NCBI GenBank assembly: GCA_964016875.1 | Contig: OZ024728.1 | Location: 11,080,272 to 11,144,271 of the forward strand | Source: Fallopia convolvulus | Lineage: Eukaryota > Streptophyta > Magnoliopsida > Caryophyllales > Polygonaceae | DNA: 64,000 nt | Reading direction: 5' to 3' | Shown here: positions 22,435 through 33,378 of the stretch, piece by piece | Layout of the letters: every line of letters starts with the position of its first letter | Position numbering within the stretch: position 1 is the stretch's first letter | Made by a program: the position numbers and the translations under genes | Notes under the pieces: model-generated | Database searches by the model: none | Told to the model about the DNA's origin: nothing | Seen by the model: only the letters and a program-made list of their open reading frames with translations

Positions 22435-23178
22435 TCAAAAAGGGTCCTCGTGTAATTGAAACTGGACCTTCTTGCCCTCATGTGCCATGGATAATAAACC
22501 CTTGGCAACATCTATCACAGCGGATGCAGTCTTCATAAATGGACGACCCAACAGTAAAACTGAGTCGTATCTCCCCTTACCTATTTCCAGCACAAAAAAG
22601 TCCGTCGGGAAAATCAAACCGTCCACCTGTACTAAAACATCTTCCACAAATTCTTTCGGATGCACATTAGAGTGATCAGCCAATTCAATAGTAATGTTTG
22701 TATCCTGTAATGGCCCTAGACCTAATCGCTCATACTTGCTTAGTGGCATGACATTTATAGATGCTCCCAAGTCAAGCATAGAACGCTCAACTTTTATCTC
22801 ACCAATGGTTACGGGAACAGTAAACCTCCCGGGATCTCCATATTTCTTAGGCAATTGCCTTTGAAGCATGGAAGTTACATTCTCAACAAGAGCTATTTTC
22901 TTAACCTTCCCTTTCTCTTTTTGTTTCCTCTTAATAGTACATAATTCTTTAAGAAACTTGGCAAACCGAGGAATACTTTGAACAAATTTAAGTAAAGGAA
23001 CATTTACCTCACACTTTGAGAAGATTTCGAAAATTTCCTTATCGTTGGCTAACTTCCGAGTATCCTTGAGTGCCTCGGGAAATGGTGGAACGGGCTTTTT
23101 TGAACCCATGGGAGGAAACGAAGGCCGAACGTAGTTATCGGATTCTGTCGGAGAAGGGACCCGCGGGCGCGGCTCCAC
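22435..23178 (-). CDS. Athila-1 aspartic protease domain
   Basis: A 247-aa minus frame. Residues 20-110 are the gag-protease linker (YVRPSFPPMG, PPFPEALKDTRK, CTIKRKQKEKGK). The protease core follows: MLDLGASINVMPLSKYERLG, where the plant-Athila D-L-G-A-S replaces D-T/S-G, then ITIELADHSN and VLLLGRPFMKTASAVIDV. The frame is offset by one base from gag, with a 44-bp overlap (23135-23178), so expression would need a frameshift or the gag end is mutated. No RT follows the stop. Confidence 0.8.
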   Translation of the reverse strand: MEPRPRVPSPTESDNYVRPSFPPMGSKKPVPPFPEALKDTRKLANDKEIFEIFSKCEVNVPLLKFVQSIPRFAKFLKELCTIKRKQKEKGKVKKIALVENVTSMLQRQLPKKYGDPGRFTVPVTIGEIKVERSMLDLGASINVMPLSKYERLGLGPLQDTNITIELADHSNVHPKEFVEDVLVQVDGLIFPTDFFVLEIGKGRYDSVLLLGRPFMKTASAVIDVAKGLLSMAHEGKKVQFQLHEDPF

Positions 23179-24712
23179 TGCGGGCGCGGTCAGGTTCCGC
23201 GGTCGCGGGTTCTGGTTGTCGTTCAGCTTCAGCTTCGTCTTCTGAACCGCGGTCGGGGCTATCTACCTGCGAGCGCGGTTGGTTTTCGCTGGCTGGAACG
23301 TCGATAATCAGCTCCTTCCCACTTCTCAACGTGATGGCACTCACATTCTCTCTCGGGTTAATAGTCTGAGATGGAAGTTTCCCCGACTCTCTGGCTTCTA
23401 AGCGACTAAGACTGGTTGCAATCTGGCTGAATTGATTTTCAAGATTTTTCACTGCAGCCTTGGTCTCTTGATTCTCCTTCATGAGTTGAGTGATAATGGC
23501 GGGATTTTCATGAGGAACTTGGGGCCTTGGCACATAATTAGGCTTGGGAACATAGTTGGGATGACCTCCTTGTTGTGGAAAAGGTTGTTGAGGTTGTTGA
23601 TTCCATCTAAAGTTAGGATGGTTCGCCCACCCCGGATTGTATGTGTTCGAGTATGGATCATTCCGGGGCCTTGATTGATCATAGTTCCCAATAGCATTGA
23701 CATCCGTTGCTGGCTCTTGCATAATAGGGCATGCATCAGTAGGATGCCTCGTTTCACCACAGATTCCACAAGCCCTTGTACTTGAAGCTCCATTACCCAC
23801 CAACACTTGCTTCATCATAGCCTTGAGCTCCCTTACTTCAGCATTAAGAGAGTCATTCACAGAATTTACAAACCTACTATTGGACCTCTTTCTCTGGTTC
23901 CTGCATTGTTCAGCTAGAGTCTCCAACTTTTCAAATGCTTGCCTCAGCGTGAGATTCTTCTCATAAGAACCTCCACAAGACGCATTCATCAGGCGCTTAT
24001 CAGCATCACAAATCCCTTCAATAATATAACAAATCAGATCTTTTTCAGGATAGCCATGATAGGGACAGCTGGCTATGAGCCTCTTGTAGCGCTCATAGTA
24101 TTCTTACAGATTCTCATAATCACCCTGCTCCAAACTGCTCAGCTGCTTCTTGATTGATATTTGCTTGGCAGGAGGGAAATATTTTTCCAGAAAAGCACCC
24201 TTCATCTGAGCCCATGTAGTAATTGTCTCAGGTGCTAAGTATAGAAGTCATTCCTTAGCCGAGTCAGCCAAAGAAAATTGGAAAGCCCTCAAAATAAGTT
24301 GATCTTCAGTCACATCAGCCGACTTCATTCCCAAACAGACAGAATGGAACTCTGTAAGGTGTTTATTCAGATCCTCACCACTCAATCCATGGAACTTAGG
24401 CAAATAATGGAGAAGACCGGACTTTAGCTCAAATTTCACACCTTCCCCTAGTGCGGGAAATTGAAGACCAAGTTGTTGTTGCTGTAAATTAGGCGCAGTC
24501 AGTTGCGTAATAGTACGATCTGCCATTGTTACTAACTGTTCTTCAACCTCTGAATCAGATGAGGAAGAAGAAGAAGATGATGATGATACTGGATCAAACT
24601 GAATACCCAACACTTGAGCTTGGACTTGACGTCTTAACTCCCTTAGAGTCCTGTTAATCTCTGGATCAAAAGGAACAACAGAAGAATTATCAGTAGAACG
24701 GGTAAGAACCAC
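23135..24712 (-). pseudogene. Athila-1 gag with two premature stops
   Basis: Starts ATG at 24712. The capsid region is clear: LQFPALGEG, FELKSGLLHYLPKFHG, GEDLNKHLTEFHSVCLGMKS, DQLILRAFQFSLADSAKE. TGA (24250-24248) stands at the usual Trp position and TAA at 24106-24104; the same frame then continues through YERYKRLIASCPYHGY and a zinc-knuckle-like CGICGETRHPTDACP to 23135. Apart from the two stops it is collinear with Athila gag. The C-terminal part is Pro/Gln rich and ends in the GC-rich tract. Confidence 0.88.
23155..23285. repeat. GC-rich palindromic word cassette at the gag/protease junction
   Basis: CCCGCGGGCGCGG, CTGCGGGCGCGG, TTCCGCGGTCGCGGGT, ACCGCGGTCGGGG and GCGAGCGCGG occur within coding sequence, encoding Pro/Arg/Ala-rich residues. 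The frame change between gag and protease lies inside it. Confidence 0.65.
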
Positions 24713-24744
24713 AAGAGGTTCTTACCGATTCAGGGTTTCCGGGA

Positions 24745-24811
24745 CGAAACGAACCGCAGGCGCGGGTCAGGACCCGCGGACGCGGGTCTAGCTGCGAGCG
24801 CAGATCTTCGT
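24745..24811. repeat. GC-rich palindromic word cassette in the Athila-1 leader
   Basis: ACCGCAGGCGCGGGT, ACCCGCGGACGCGGGT and GCTGCGAGCGCAG lie between the primer site and the gag ATG. Confidence 0.65.
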
Positions 24812-24827
24812 CCCGACAACGGCGCCA
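24812..24827 (-). other. Primer binding site (tRNA-Asp)
   Basis: Minus strand TGGCGCCGTTGTCGGG, five bases inside the LTR. It is complementary to the tRNA-Asp 3' end except for one base. This primer is diagnostic of the Athila/Tat branch. Confidence 0.92.
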
Positions 24828-24832
24828 AAATT

Positions 24833-25974
24833 TGATTCGACTAAAGTCGTTGTGCCGAGATCAAAAATAAATTACCCAAAATTACAAACCAAGTATAGCA
24901 TGCAAGTAAGGGGTCGAACCCAAGAGAATCAGTGTTTCTAATCAATCAGCAAAGACAGGGGTTTTGAGTTTAAGCAAACAGACAAAATTAGGTTTCAAAT
25001 CAATTAAAAGCAAGCAGAGTTTATTCAATCAATTCCACCTTTTTAATCCTTTGATCATTGATTCATCCACTTTTCTATAATTTCTAGGTTAATTCCAATC
25101 CTTATAAAAGGTTTCCGCTTGTCCACGGTCCAAGCGAAACTATGATATGAATAAGGACGCTTAATTCAAATCATGCAAAGTATTAAGGATAATAGGAAAT
25201 CAAATCATACAATCAAACAACGAGTCTCATGCATAAAATAACCATCAAACACTCTTTCTCAATTCCGATCCACGGTCTTGGAAAAGAGTTGTTTCAAGGA
25301 TAAATAAGATTGCACAGACAACAATCAAACCTAATCCAAACAGTAGATCTAAGTCAATCAAACAAGTTGATCAGGATCATAAAATCAAACATAGATCATG
25401 GAATTAAAACAAGAATTTTGATATTAACCAAAGGATAGAAAAGTTACCAAAATCTCACGAATTCAATAAAAAGGCTTCCTTGATAGAACAAACTCCAAGG
25501 AAGATTAGTTCTCCATAATAGCAGAAAAAACAAAGTCAAACTAAAAAGTAGTCTCCCCAAAGTATCTCTCCAACTGAATACGAAAACTAGGTATAAATAC
25601 TAGAACATCCAAAAAAACCTAAATACTAAAGATAATAAAACGTAAAATAAAAGATAAAATAAAATCGGTGCGTGGAGAAACAGCCACCCGCGAGCGCGGG
25701 TCCACGCCTTCATCCGCCCTCGCGGAATCTCGATCTCCCGCGGTCTCGGCTCCATACCCGAGGGCGCGGGTCTTCTTCTTCGTAGAATCTTCAGTCTTGT
25801 ATTTCCTTAGCAACCGATGTAAAGCGGGTCTTCAGCTCGAACTCGGATCTTTGTCTTCAAAGTTTTCATCTGTAGGCTTTACTGATTTTACAAATAAACA
25901 CCCTAATCTAGCCTAAAATACTCAGAAATCCTAATAAAAATACATAATTACGCTGTACAGAATCCAGCGTATCA
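24833..25974 (-). mobile_element. Athila-1 5' LTR
   Basis: 1142 bp, TGATTCG...GCGTATCA. Pairs with 18992-20153. Immediately followed by the TGCCC duplication. Confidence 0.93.
25673..25772. repeat. GC-rich palindromic word cassette, Athila-1 5' LTR
   Basis: CCCGCGAGCGCGGGT, CTCGCGGAATCTCG, CCCGCGGTCTCGG and GAGGGCGCGGGT. One unit shorter than in the 3' LTR. Confidence 0.75.
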
Positions 25975-26019
25975 TGCCCCCACTTCCAAAAGATCCTGCG
26001 CCCATCACTGAGTGCACGG

Positions 26020-26553
26020 TTGTGGTGGTGATTATTTGAATCTTTTCAAGAAGATGCTAGAGGCTAGGATAAAATTGAGACTCCAGATCAGTTAACCTTC
26101 TTAAGGGTTTTATGTGCTTGTAGCCATGTTGGATTAGATGAGGAGGGCAAAAGAATTTTTGAAAGTATGATTAGAGATTATAATATTTAAAGTATGATTA
26201 CAGATTATAATATTCAGCCCAATGAAAAACATTATGGATGTATGGTGGATCTCCTCGGTCGAGCAGGCTAGGGTTGATCGGGGAGGCATTCTCTTTGGTT
26301 GGAGGAGTTTGCTAAGTACTTGAAGGGTTCATGCGAACATTAATTGAACTTAATTGGTCAGAAAGTGAGAAAGCAGTTATTGGAATTGGAAAAACACATC
26401 AGTGATTATATGCTTATGGCAAATATATATGGTGGCTCGGAGAAATGGAATGAAATGGCTTGAGAAAGAGTTTTGATGAGGGATGTTGTTGCTAAGAAAC
26501 CGGCTACTGTGAATAGTTGGATTGCAATCCAGCCTAAGACAGTTACTGAATAG
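26020..26553 (+). pseudogene. PPR protein pseudogene (3' part, E domain)
   Basis: Across frames the sequence reads like the end of a PLS-class pentatricopeptide repeat protein: LFKKMLEAR, LTFLRVLCACSHVGLDEEGK, FESMI, NEKHYGCMVDLLGRAG, then an E-motif-like LLELEKHISDYMLMANIYGG, KWNEMA and VAKKPATVNSWIAI. Such proteins edit or process organellar RNA. Several frameshifts and stops (for example TAA after NSWIAIQPKTVTE), plus a local duplication around GATTATAATATT (26167-26210), show it is dead. The N-terminal repeats are missing. MULE-2 begins 42 bp downstream. Confidence 0.75.
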
Positions 26554-26595
26554 GAGTCCATACAAGCTAGCTAGCTCACGTACTTGTCAATTATC

Positions 26596-26700
26596 GAATT
26601 TTTTTCTGAAATAGGCTTTCACAACTTTTTATTAGGCTCGAAAGAAAAAGTTTTCTGAGAATAGGCTGGCGTTTGAGGGTTGGATAGAAGTCGTTGGGTG
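26596..26700 (+). repeat. Left terminal inverted repeat of MULE-2
   Basis: Begins GAATTTTTTTCTGAAATAGG. Gapped similarity to the reverse complement of 38290-38389 continues through AGGCTCGAAAGAAAAAG and AATAGGCTGG. Confidence 0.8.
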
Positions 26701-26734
26701 GTACACAGATTTTAGTTTGGGGTTCTTACACGTG

Positions 26735-27312
26735 GCTAAAGTCGCTGGGCTGGCCAGAGTGTTTGCCTAAGCCTCTGGCACCCACAACGACTTCCTCCAT
26801 TTCCAAATATAAAACAAATCCTGAGCAATATTGGTCCTGAGCAACTTTTACCAATATATACTATTGTTATCAATTTCAAGATTTTTTTCAATTTTCCAAA
26901 TATAAAAAGACTGAGAGAGTGATGGAACAATACAAAGGCATAATTTTTTTTTTAAGAATAGTGATCACTATATACTATTGTCATCAATAATGTTTACAAT
27001 TATTTTGAAAAAAAAATTAAAGGTGAAGATAATGTGATAATACCAAACGATAGGACTAAGCTATGGAACAATACGAAGGCTTCTGAAATCGAATATATTC
27101 GTTGTTATTCCCAGTGGGCGAAGCGAATATATTCCATGGTCAAAAGCTAAGTCGTTGGGGCAGGCAGAGACTTTGCAGACGTGGAGGCTGAGTCGCCGGG
27201 TCATGCAGCGACTTTACCCATGTGTCCAGTAAATCGTCGGGGTGTCCAGCGTCTTTGTACACGTGTCGGCCGAATAGCGTAAACCGTTGTATTGGCCAGC
27301 GACTTTGACCTC
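26735..27312. repeat. Degenerate subterminal repeats of MULE-2
   Basis: Four imperfect units of about 42-47 bp (27150-27312), each of the form GTCGYYGGG...CAGCGACTTT...CACGTG, with an outlier near 26740. Inverted relatives occur at 38240-38290. Subterminal repeats of this kind are common transposase-binding arrays. Confidence 0.55.
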
Positions 27313-28784
27313 CATCAACCACAATAAATTCAACCTAACTCTCAGCTCCCAACCACCATTGAATGCTTATTTCAACACTTTCCCCTGCAAATTCCATAAC
27401 TCCTCCTTCTCCCTCTTCTCCTGCAAACTCCATAACTCCTCCTTCTCCGTGCAAACTCCATAACACCTACTTCCACATCTTAATCGGAGTTCTATTCGAA
27501 TCCACATCCGGTGCTTGGAAAGGCGTTCTCGAAGTCGGTATTCCACGACCGAACCACCATTCATGTACGTTCATATACACTAGATGTTTACATAATTTTT
27601 TTTCATATGTTTGTTATTAATTATGGTGTTCTTCTACTGTGATATAGATATCTACTGTGATTTAGTACATATGTTCTCATACATTATCAACTCAATCATG
27701 AAAATTTACGTTAAAATTTTGAACTACTTTGTACAATCTAATTCTTAAATTTTTAGGTTAGATTTTATCCAAAGTCACCATTCAGAATTTACTTTTACAT
27801 GTAATAGAGCTTGGATGTGTGCTTTTATATTTTCTTTTATGTATTATAAATCATCACTTAATTTTAGATTCAAATATTATATATTAATATAGGATGTAAA
27901 ATTATATCATAACTATAACCTAAAGCGGAGGTTAAAAAATTATTAAATGACACATGTCACTTTTAGATTGCACCACACCACCACTTTTTTTTAAAACTAA
28001 TCTTTTATTTTTGGATATGATAAATTCTAATCCGTGTTTTTAGAATATGAGATAGAAAATGTCATTATTAAACAATCTTTTATTTTTGGATATGATAGAT
28101 AGGAAAATCATTAGGATATTTTTTATGCTATCATACAAATTCTAGGATATTTATTTTATTTTTAGATAGAATCTTTTTTTAACTATGATGTCTTAATTGA
28201 TTATTTTTAATTTTTATATTTATATGTTAAATAAAATAATTAATATTTTTTTCCTAGATAATTCATGTATTTGAAAAAAAAACTATTATTAATATTTTGT
28301 TTAAGCAAAACCCGTACAAGTTACGGGAATACATACTAGTAGTGAACTATAACTGAGTTTTGACTTGCATGATATATTAATTTAGGATTTGAATAAAAAA
28401 TCATATGTAGTTTAAGATATAAAATTATATAGATCTTGCATGATATATTAGTTTAGTATTTGAAAAAAATGTCATATGTAGTTTAGGATATAATACTATA
28501 TAGAGCTTGCATGATATATTATATTTTGTGTGTCGTAGTAGAAGGGGAATGATCAATAATAATGATATTTTTTAAGATAAGTAAAAAAATTATCATATGT
28601 AGTTAAAGATAGATAGAAAATTTACAAATAGCGGATACATGCATTGTTTAAAAGAATGGACAAAAATTCTGAAGATAGTTAAAGATGTTAAAATATACGT
28701 TTAAATAATTGTCCTTTATTAATTAAAAAGTTCTATATATAGTTTCTTAACAATACAATTGTATATTTTATTATATTTGCTTGG
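27313..28784. other. MULE-2 5' region before the PMD ORF
   Basis: AT-rich, with CATATGTAGTTTAGGATATAA-type words repeated around 28400-28510. Probably promoter or 5' intron of the PMD gene. An 85-aa frame with duplicated SITPPSP units (27363) is not supported as a gene. Confidence 0.4.
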
Positions 28785-29163
28785 ATGTGTAAATTTAATG
28801 ACTTAGATATGGATGATAACGGGGACTATCCTTGGAGATCTGGAATGGAATCATTTACGAGATTGCTTACGGAGGTTCAACATGGTGAACAGTCTTGTCC
28901 TATTCAGTATAATGAAGATCCCTACCCTGTTCAGCCCTATCCTTTTCAGTACGGTCCAGAACTCTATACTGGGTCTTATATGAGTTCAACGCAAACAACA
29001 TATGAGGTTAGTGGATCACATGTTGGAATGCCAAACCCTGTGCAGCCACCGAGAGACACGACGAGTCATCAAAAGGATGACGTAGATTATCATAATATTG
29101 ATGAGTGGCCAACACTAGTGCACCATCTCCTTGGTTCATGCCCACCAAAGGAAACACGTTTCC

Positions 29164-30690
29164 TGATAAAGCATATAGATATAGTTGTTAGAGCATGTTT
29201 TTATTCCCGTTTTATGCATTTTTAGGTAGAGTTTTACTTTAAGTTGTAGTTTAGTTTTGTTTCGGTTAAGTTCGGAATCTACGCGCTTGTATGCTTTATT
29301 GCAGGTCGGATGGTGAAGGATGGTTGGTGTGAGGCTAAGGACCGAACCGAAGAACGCGTCTAGAGTGATACAAGTGAAGATTGGAAGAACCAAGGCCCAA
29401 GAGCTTGTGTGAAAAGAACGCCTAAATCCGGGTCATGCATTAGAGTCTTATTTTGACACCTCTATCTTGCAATGCTTTGTTTGGGAGCTATAGAGGTCGG
29501 ATGAAGCTGAATTTGGTATCAATGGAAAGCTAACTCGAAGAGCTACAATTCATATTTTTACTCGGAGTCCAAATTCCAACTCGAAGGGGGTCAAAACAGC
29601 CTCTGAAGTGTCACTAGAGTTGCTGCAGGCAAAACGCGGGCAGAGTGGTCATAGCGCGACCGCGCTTTGGGTGTTCTTGACCGCGCTTCGACGCGTTTGT
29701 ACGACGCTGACTCAGGCTTCCGTGTTATCTTTTGGGCCGACTTTATTAGTATTTTTGGATGTTTTTGATATCATATAAATACTTTTCTTAGGGTTCTTTG
29801 GAGGAGGATGTTATCTATTATTTTGTTCTTACGTTAGTTTGAATTGGAGATTTGTGGGAAACAAAACCCTAGTTTTACAATTGAAGAGAAATCAAACTCT
29901 TGTAAGTTTAATTCTTCTTTAATGTCAATTTCTAGCTAATTTTCCCATGTCCAACTAGTTAGTTGAAGTTATATGCATGATCGTTTGTGAGATTTGAATT
30001 ATTTCAGTTTGCCTAGACTAGATTGAATCTCTCCGTGCTTGATTGATTAAATTCACATAGGATTATAATAGCTTGATCACCTATTCTATTTCTAGGTTGA
30101 ATTACAACTAGAATAATTAAATAGACGGTGGAATTTGATTATTCATGGATGAATCCTTTGATTAAACTTATAGACAGTGGAATAAGATTAATCAAAGGCG
30201 GAGAATTTAATCACAAAACTTCATGAATAGACGGTGGAATTCATGAATTATGTTTCTATTGAATGCTTTGAACTTAATTGCATGATCAATTTGACATAGA
30301 AGGTTTTCTAGGTTAATTGGTTAAAAGGTTGTTAAAGACGGTGTATATTAATAACCACCTTAAGCTTGAATTTCATAAATTCACAATAGATTAGTCAAGG
30401 GAAATCGAAATAAGAATAATCAAGGATAAAAACTCATGTATGCAATGGAAACGAAACTAGTTGGACGCTTTTCTCTATACTTGAATTTCTAATCGTTTTA
30501 TTTGCTTTGCTTTATTTATTTAGTTAAATAGTTTAAAATCATAAAAATCCCCCTTTTTCTTATTAATATTATTTAAATACGAGTAATATGAGTCCTTATG
30601 GGTTCAACCCTTGCTTCCACTATACTTAGGTTCAGAAGTTAGGATATTTCTTTGACACCGCTTTTACCGCGACATAAAAAGTGCTCGTCA
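29164..30690 (+). mobile_element. Athila-2 5' LTR
   Basis: TGATAAAGCATATAG...GTGCTCGTCA. Contains a GC-rich cassette at 29635-29705 and repeated TAGACGGTGGAAT words (30122-30240) that vary in number between the two LTRs. Confidence 0.92.
29635..29705. repeat. GC-rich palindromic word cassette, Athila-2 5' LTR
   Basis: AAACGCGGGCAGAG, AGCGCGACCGCGCT (29653-29666), GACCGCGCTTCGACGCG. The 14-mer is the exact reverse complement of one in the copia LTR at 36914-36927. Confidence 0.75.
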
Positions 30691-30694
30691 AATT

Positions 30695-30711
30695 TGGCGT
30701 CGTTGCCGGGG
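30695..30711 (+). other. Athila-2 primer binding site (tRNA-Asp)
   Basis: TGGCGTCGTTGCCGGGG, four bases after the LTR; complementary to tRNA-Asp with one mismatch. Confidence 0.92.
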
Positions 30712-30801
30712 ACTCGGCTATTTCTTTGTGTTTATTTAGTATTACTATTTTTTGGTGTTGTGAACCTATCTTACGGTTCATAACACCCGTGCTATTGAAC
30801 C

Positions 30802-31596
30802 ATGGCTATGTTTGAATGTAGACAACTATATGATGAATATTTTCATGAGTATTTTGCTAGACTACAACAAGAGATTCATGAATATGGTACTTTGTTGGGT
30901 TATTATCCATGTGAGAGAGAATTATGTGAATGCATCCTATACGGTTTGAATTCTCAGACTCGATGGCTCGCAGGGTACATGAGCAATTATAGGCTTTGGT
31001 GTATGGGACCAGAAGAGTGTTGGGACTTCTTTTGGTACATGAGCCATCAATGTATGCTAGTCGAATTATCTCCACCGATTCCCTATCCAATGATGGGAGA
31101 GGTTGCATTGGAATCAAATGCCCTTGAGTTAGACACCCAAGTGCAAGTTCAGGAGGAATCCACTAGAGTTGAGTTGGGTTATGAGGATGACTTTAATGTC
31201 CAATGTGATTTTATTCCTATACTTCAACTTGAAGAGAGCACCAAGGAGCCAAGTTCAATCCCTTTTGACATGGAGAAGCCTATAGAACCAAGTGAGTTTA
31301 AGGTTGGTACTAGAGAATACTCACAATTCATCTTTGAGGAAAGTGGTAATGGTGAAGAGTACTTTGACCCATACTGTAAGTATTTTCTGACATCACCACT
31401 TGTGTTGCAATTTTTTGAGCATATCCCATTTCATGAAAATTGGTCTCACAAGTTTGATAAGTTGAAGCGGTTTTTAAATGGATTATTCAATTTGAATTTA
31501 TCTTTGTGTTACTTATCTTCTTGTGAGATGTATTCACAAGCTTTTGACAAGTTGTTAAGGGCATTGACGATGTCTAATCTTGAGAAGTCATGGTAA
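30802..31596 (+). CDS. Gag-derived single ORF of Athila-2
   Basis: 264 aa, ATG at 30802. Residues 8-75 resemble the central Athila gag region (LYDEYFHEYFARLQQEIHEY, GYYPCERELCECILYGL, WDFFWYMSHQC in place of the usual NLA segment). Residues 95-190 are acidic, with many Glu, and the C-terminus is hydrophobic/aromatic (FFEHIPFHENW, LNGLFNLNLSLCYL). No zinc knuckle and no protease. Either a reduced gag that co-assembles with the product of autonomous relatives, or a new protein built from a gag piece. It is uninterrupted. Confidence 0.6.
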   Translation: MAMFECRQLYDEYFHEYFARLQQEIHEYGTLLGYYPCERELCECILYGLNSQTRWLAGYMSNYRLWCMGPEECWDFFWYMSHQCMLVELSPPIPYPMMGEVALESNALELDTQVQVQEESTRVELGYEDDFNVQCDFIPILQLEESTKEPSSIPFDMEKPIEPSEFKVGTREYSQFIFEESGNGEEYFDPYCKYFLTSPLVLQFFEHIPFHENWSHKFDKLKRFLNGLFNLNLSLCYLSSCEMYSQAFDKLLRALTMSNLEKSW

Positions 31597-31628
31597 TGCG
31601 TCAAGCTAATGACGTTAAACAAGCGCTT

Positions 31629-31646
31629 CTTGGGAGGCAACCCAAG
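31629..31646 (+). promoter_or_regulatory. Conserved post-ORF hairpin of Athila-2
   Basis: CTTGGG-AGGCAA-CCCAAG, 6-bp stem and AGGCAA loop, 33 nt after the ORF stop and inside a GTTAAACAAGCGCTTC context. The partner in Athila-1 has a T-A to C-G pair change with an identical loop. Confidence 0.6.
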
Positions 31647-31649
31647 CTT

Positions 31650-33378
31650 TAAGTTCAGTTTTTCTTCGCTTTCTAGTTTACGTTTTGTTTTCGGTTTGTT
31701 TTTGTTTTGTTTTGTTTTGTTTTGGTTTGTTTTTGTTTTTAGTTTTAGGTAAAGTCAGAACACAGGTACACACAGTACAACAAGGCTATCCACCCTTTGT
31801 TTATCATCCGTATCCCGGATATCACCCGGGATACCCACCACCACCGTCGCCTGAGGAGTAGATTCTTGAGTGTCAAGCTCTTGTGATGAGGTTAGTTTCT
31901 TTTTCTCTTAACTTTTCTTTTACTTTGGGGACAAAGTAAAGTTTAAGCATGGGGGAAGGGGATTCTTTATTTTGTCATAAGTGCTTAGTTGTAGTTAGTT
32001 CATGTAGTTGCATTTGCATGTTTATTTTATTGCATTGATTAAAAGTTTGAAAAAAAATCCGATAAAATTTTGAAAAATTCAGAAAATTAAAAAAAAGTTT
32101 TGTTTGCATTTTAGGATTCATTTTTCCCCTTGGAACCACTTGTTTATTGAGTGAGCATGATTTCATATCCCATGACTTGTTAGTTATTGATGAAAGTTCT
32201 AAAAAAAGAATTGCTTGATTACGAAGGAGTATACATGAAAGTGAGAATTTGAGTTATTTATGAAGTTCTAACCAATTGTTGCCTTGTGAGATCTTTTGAG
32301 CCTTTATATGCTATTTTTGCATGAAAATTCTTGAGTGCATCTCTTTGATTGCTTTAACTCTAGAACTTGCGTTTAGATTCTTTTTCGATGCCACGTTATA
32401 TGATTTGAATGCATAATGTAAAAGTGATTGAGGCAAATTTTCTTAAGCTCATTTGTATCCTTATCTACCTTACATTATACCTTTGTTTTTGTAACCCCAT
32501 TGTTTTTGAGCCTTAGCCTTATTTATTAGCTCCAAAAAAATTGTTCTTAGCCGAATAAGCTTGACCCTTATCCGGAAATTGGAATTTGACTAGGGGAATT
32601 TTGTGGTTTATTTGTTGTACTTTGGGGTTTTGTGAGGAAGTTTGAAAAGGTGTAATTGGGGGGAATGTGAAAAATTGTTAAAAAAAGTTAAGTATGTTGG
32701 GAATGTTATTGAAAATTCAATGAGGAAAGTTTGGTATGAATGGTTGATTGAGATGAGTTTTGTGTATATATTGCAAAGTTGTTCTTGTGAGAGAAGAATG
32801 AAAAAGAATGAATCTCAATTGGGTTTGTGGAAAGAAAAACAAAAGATGAGCAAAAGAAAGAAAGAAGAAAAAGTGTTGAAAGCAAGTAATGGAAGAAAGG
32901 GAAGAGCTAGTTGGGAAGATGTTTTGAGAGTGAGTGTTATTGTAATTTGGATTTTAGTTGATTCTAGTTCCCGGATTTAGCACCACATGGCCAAATAATG
33001 ATCCCCACCTACTTGTCTATACCTTGGCCCCATTACAACATTGAAAAAGACCTCATGATTTACGTTTTGCATTTGAACATTCGTGGTGGAGATTTAGTGC
33101 ACTGATGCAAGCATATGGTAGTTGGCATTCAAAGATGATTTTTGAGCGAAAACACATACCCTTTTAAACACTTGAGCGTTGAGTGCAAACACATATACCT
33201 TGGTGAGGGTTAGAATGGATTAATAGCTTGGTTTGAAGCTTTCATTAAATGTATGCAACGATTTCATCGTTAAGTTTGAGTTTCTTGAAAATGAATGGAA
33301 GTCATGGCTTGCTTGTTTGTGGTGAGATTGATTTTATGTCTTGCTTGAGGACAAGCAAGGTTCAAGCATGGAGGAATT
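31650..33378 (+). other. Athila-2 3' non-coding region
   Basis: About 1.7 kb without a supportable gene. A 112-aa Lys-rich frame at 32642 lacks any family resemblance. Ends in TTGCTTGAGGACAAGCAAG and GGAGGAATT, the Athila-type polypurine tract context. Confidence 0.55.

Larger units (their letters stand above)
18992..25974 (-). mobile_element. Complete Athila-lineage gypsy element without polymerase (Athila-1)
   Basis: Perfect TGCCC duplications flank the element (18987-18991, 25975-25979). Its LTRs are 1162 and 1142 bp. A tRNA-Asp primer site marks the minus-strand 5' end and a GGGGGAATT polypurine tract the 3' end. It encodes gag, an aspartic protease and an ATHILA-ORF1-like protein, but no RT, RNase H or integrase, so it must move with help in trans. 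The LTRs are close to identical, so the insertion is young. Confidence 0.93.

Noticed and set aside
27363..27617. 85-aa ORF with SITPPSP repeats in MULE-2
   Set aside because: Simple-sequence duplications, no domain and no PMD exon signature; may be part of the leader.
32642..32980. 112-aa Lys-rich ORF in the Athila-2 3' region
   Set aside because: AT-driven composition, no motif; lies where Athila elements are normally non-coding.
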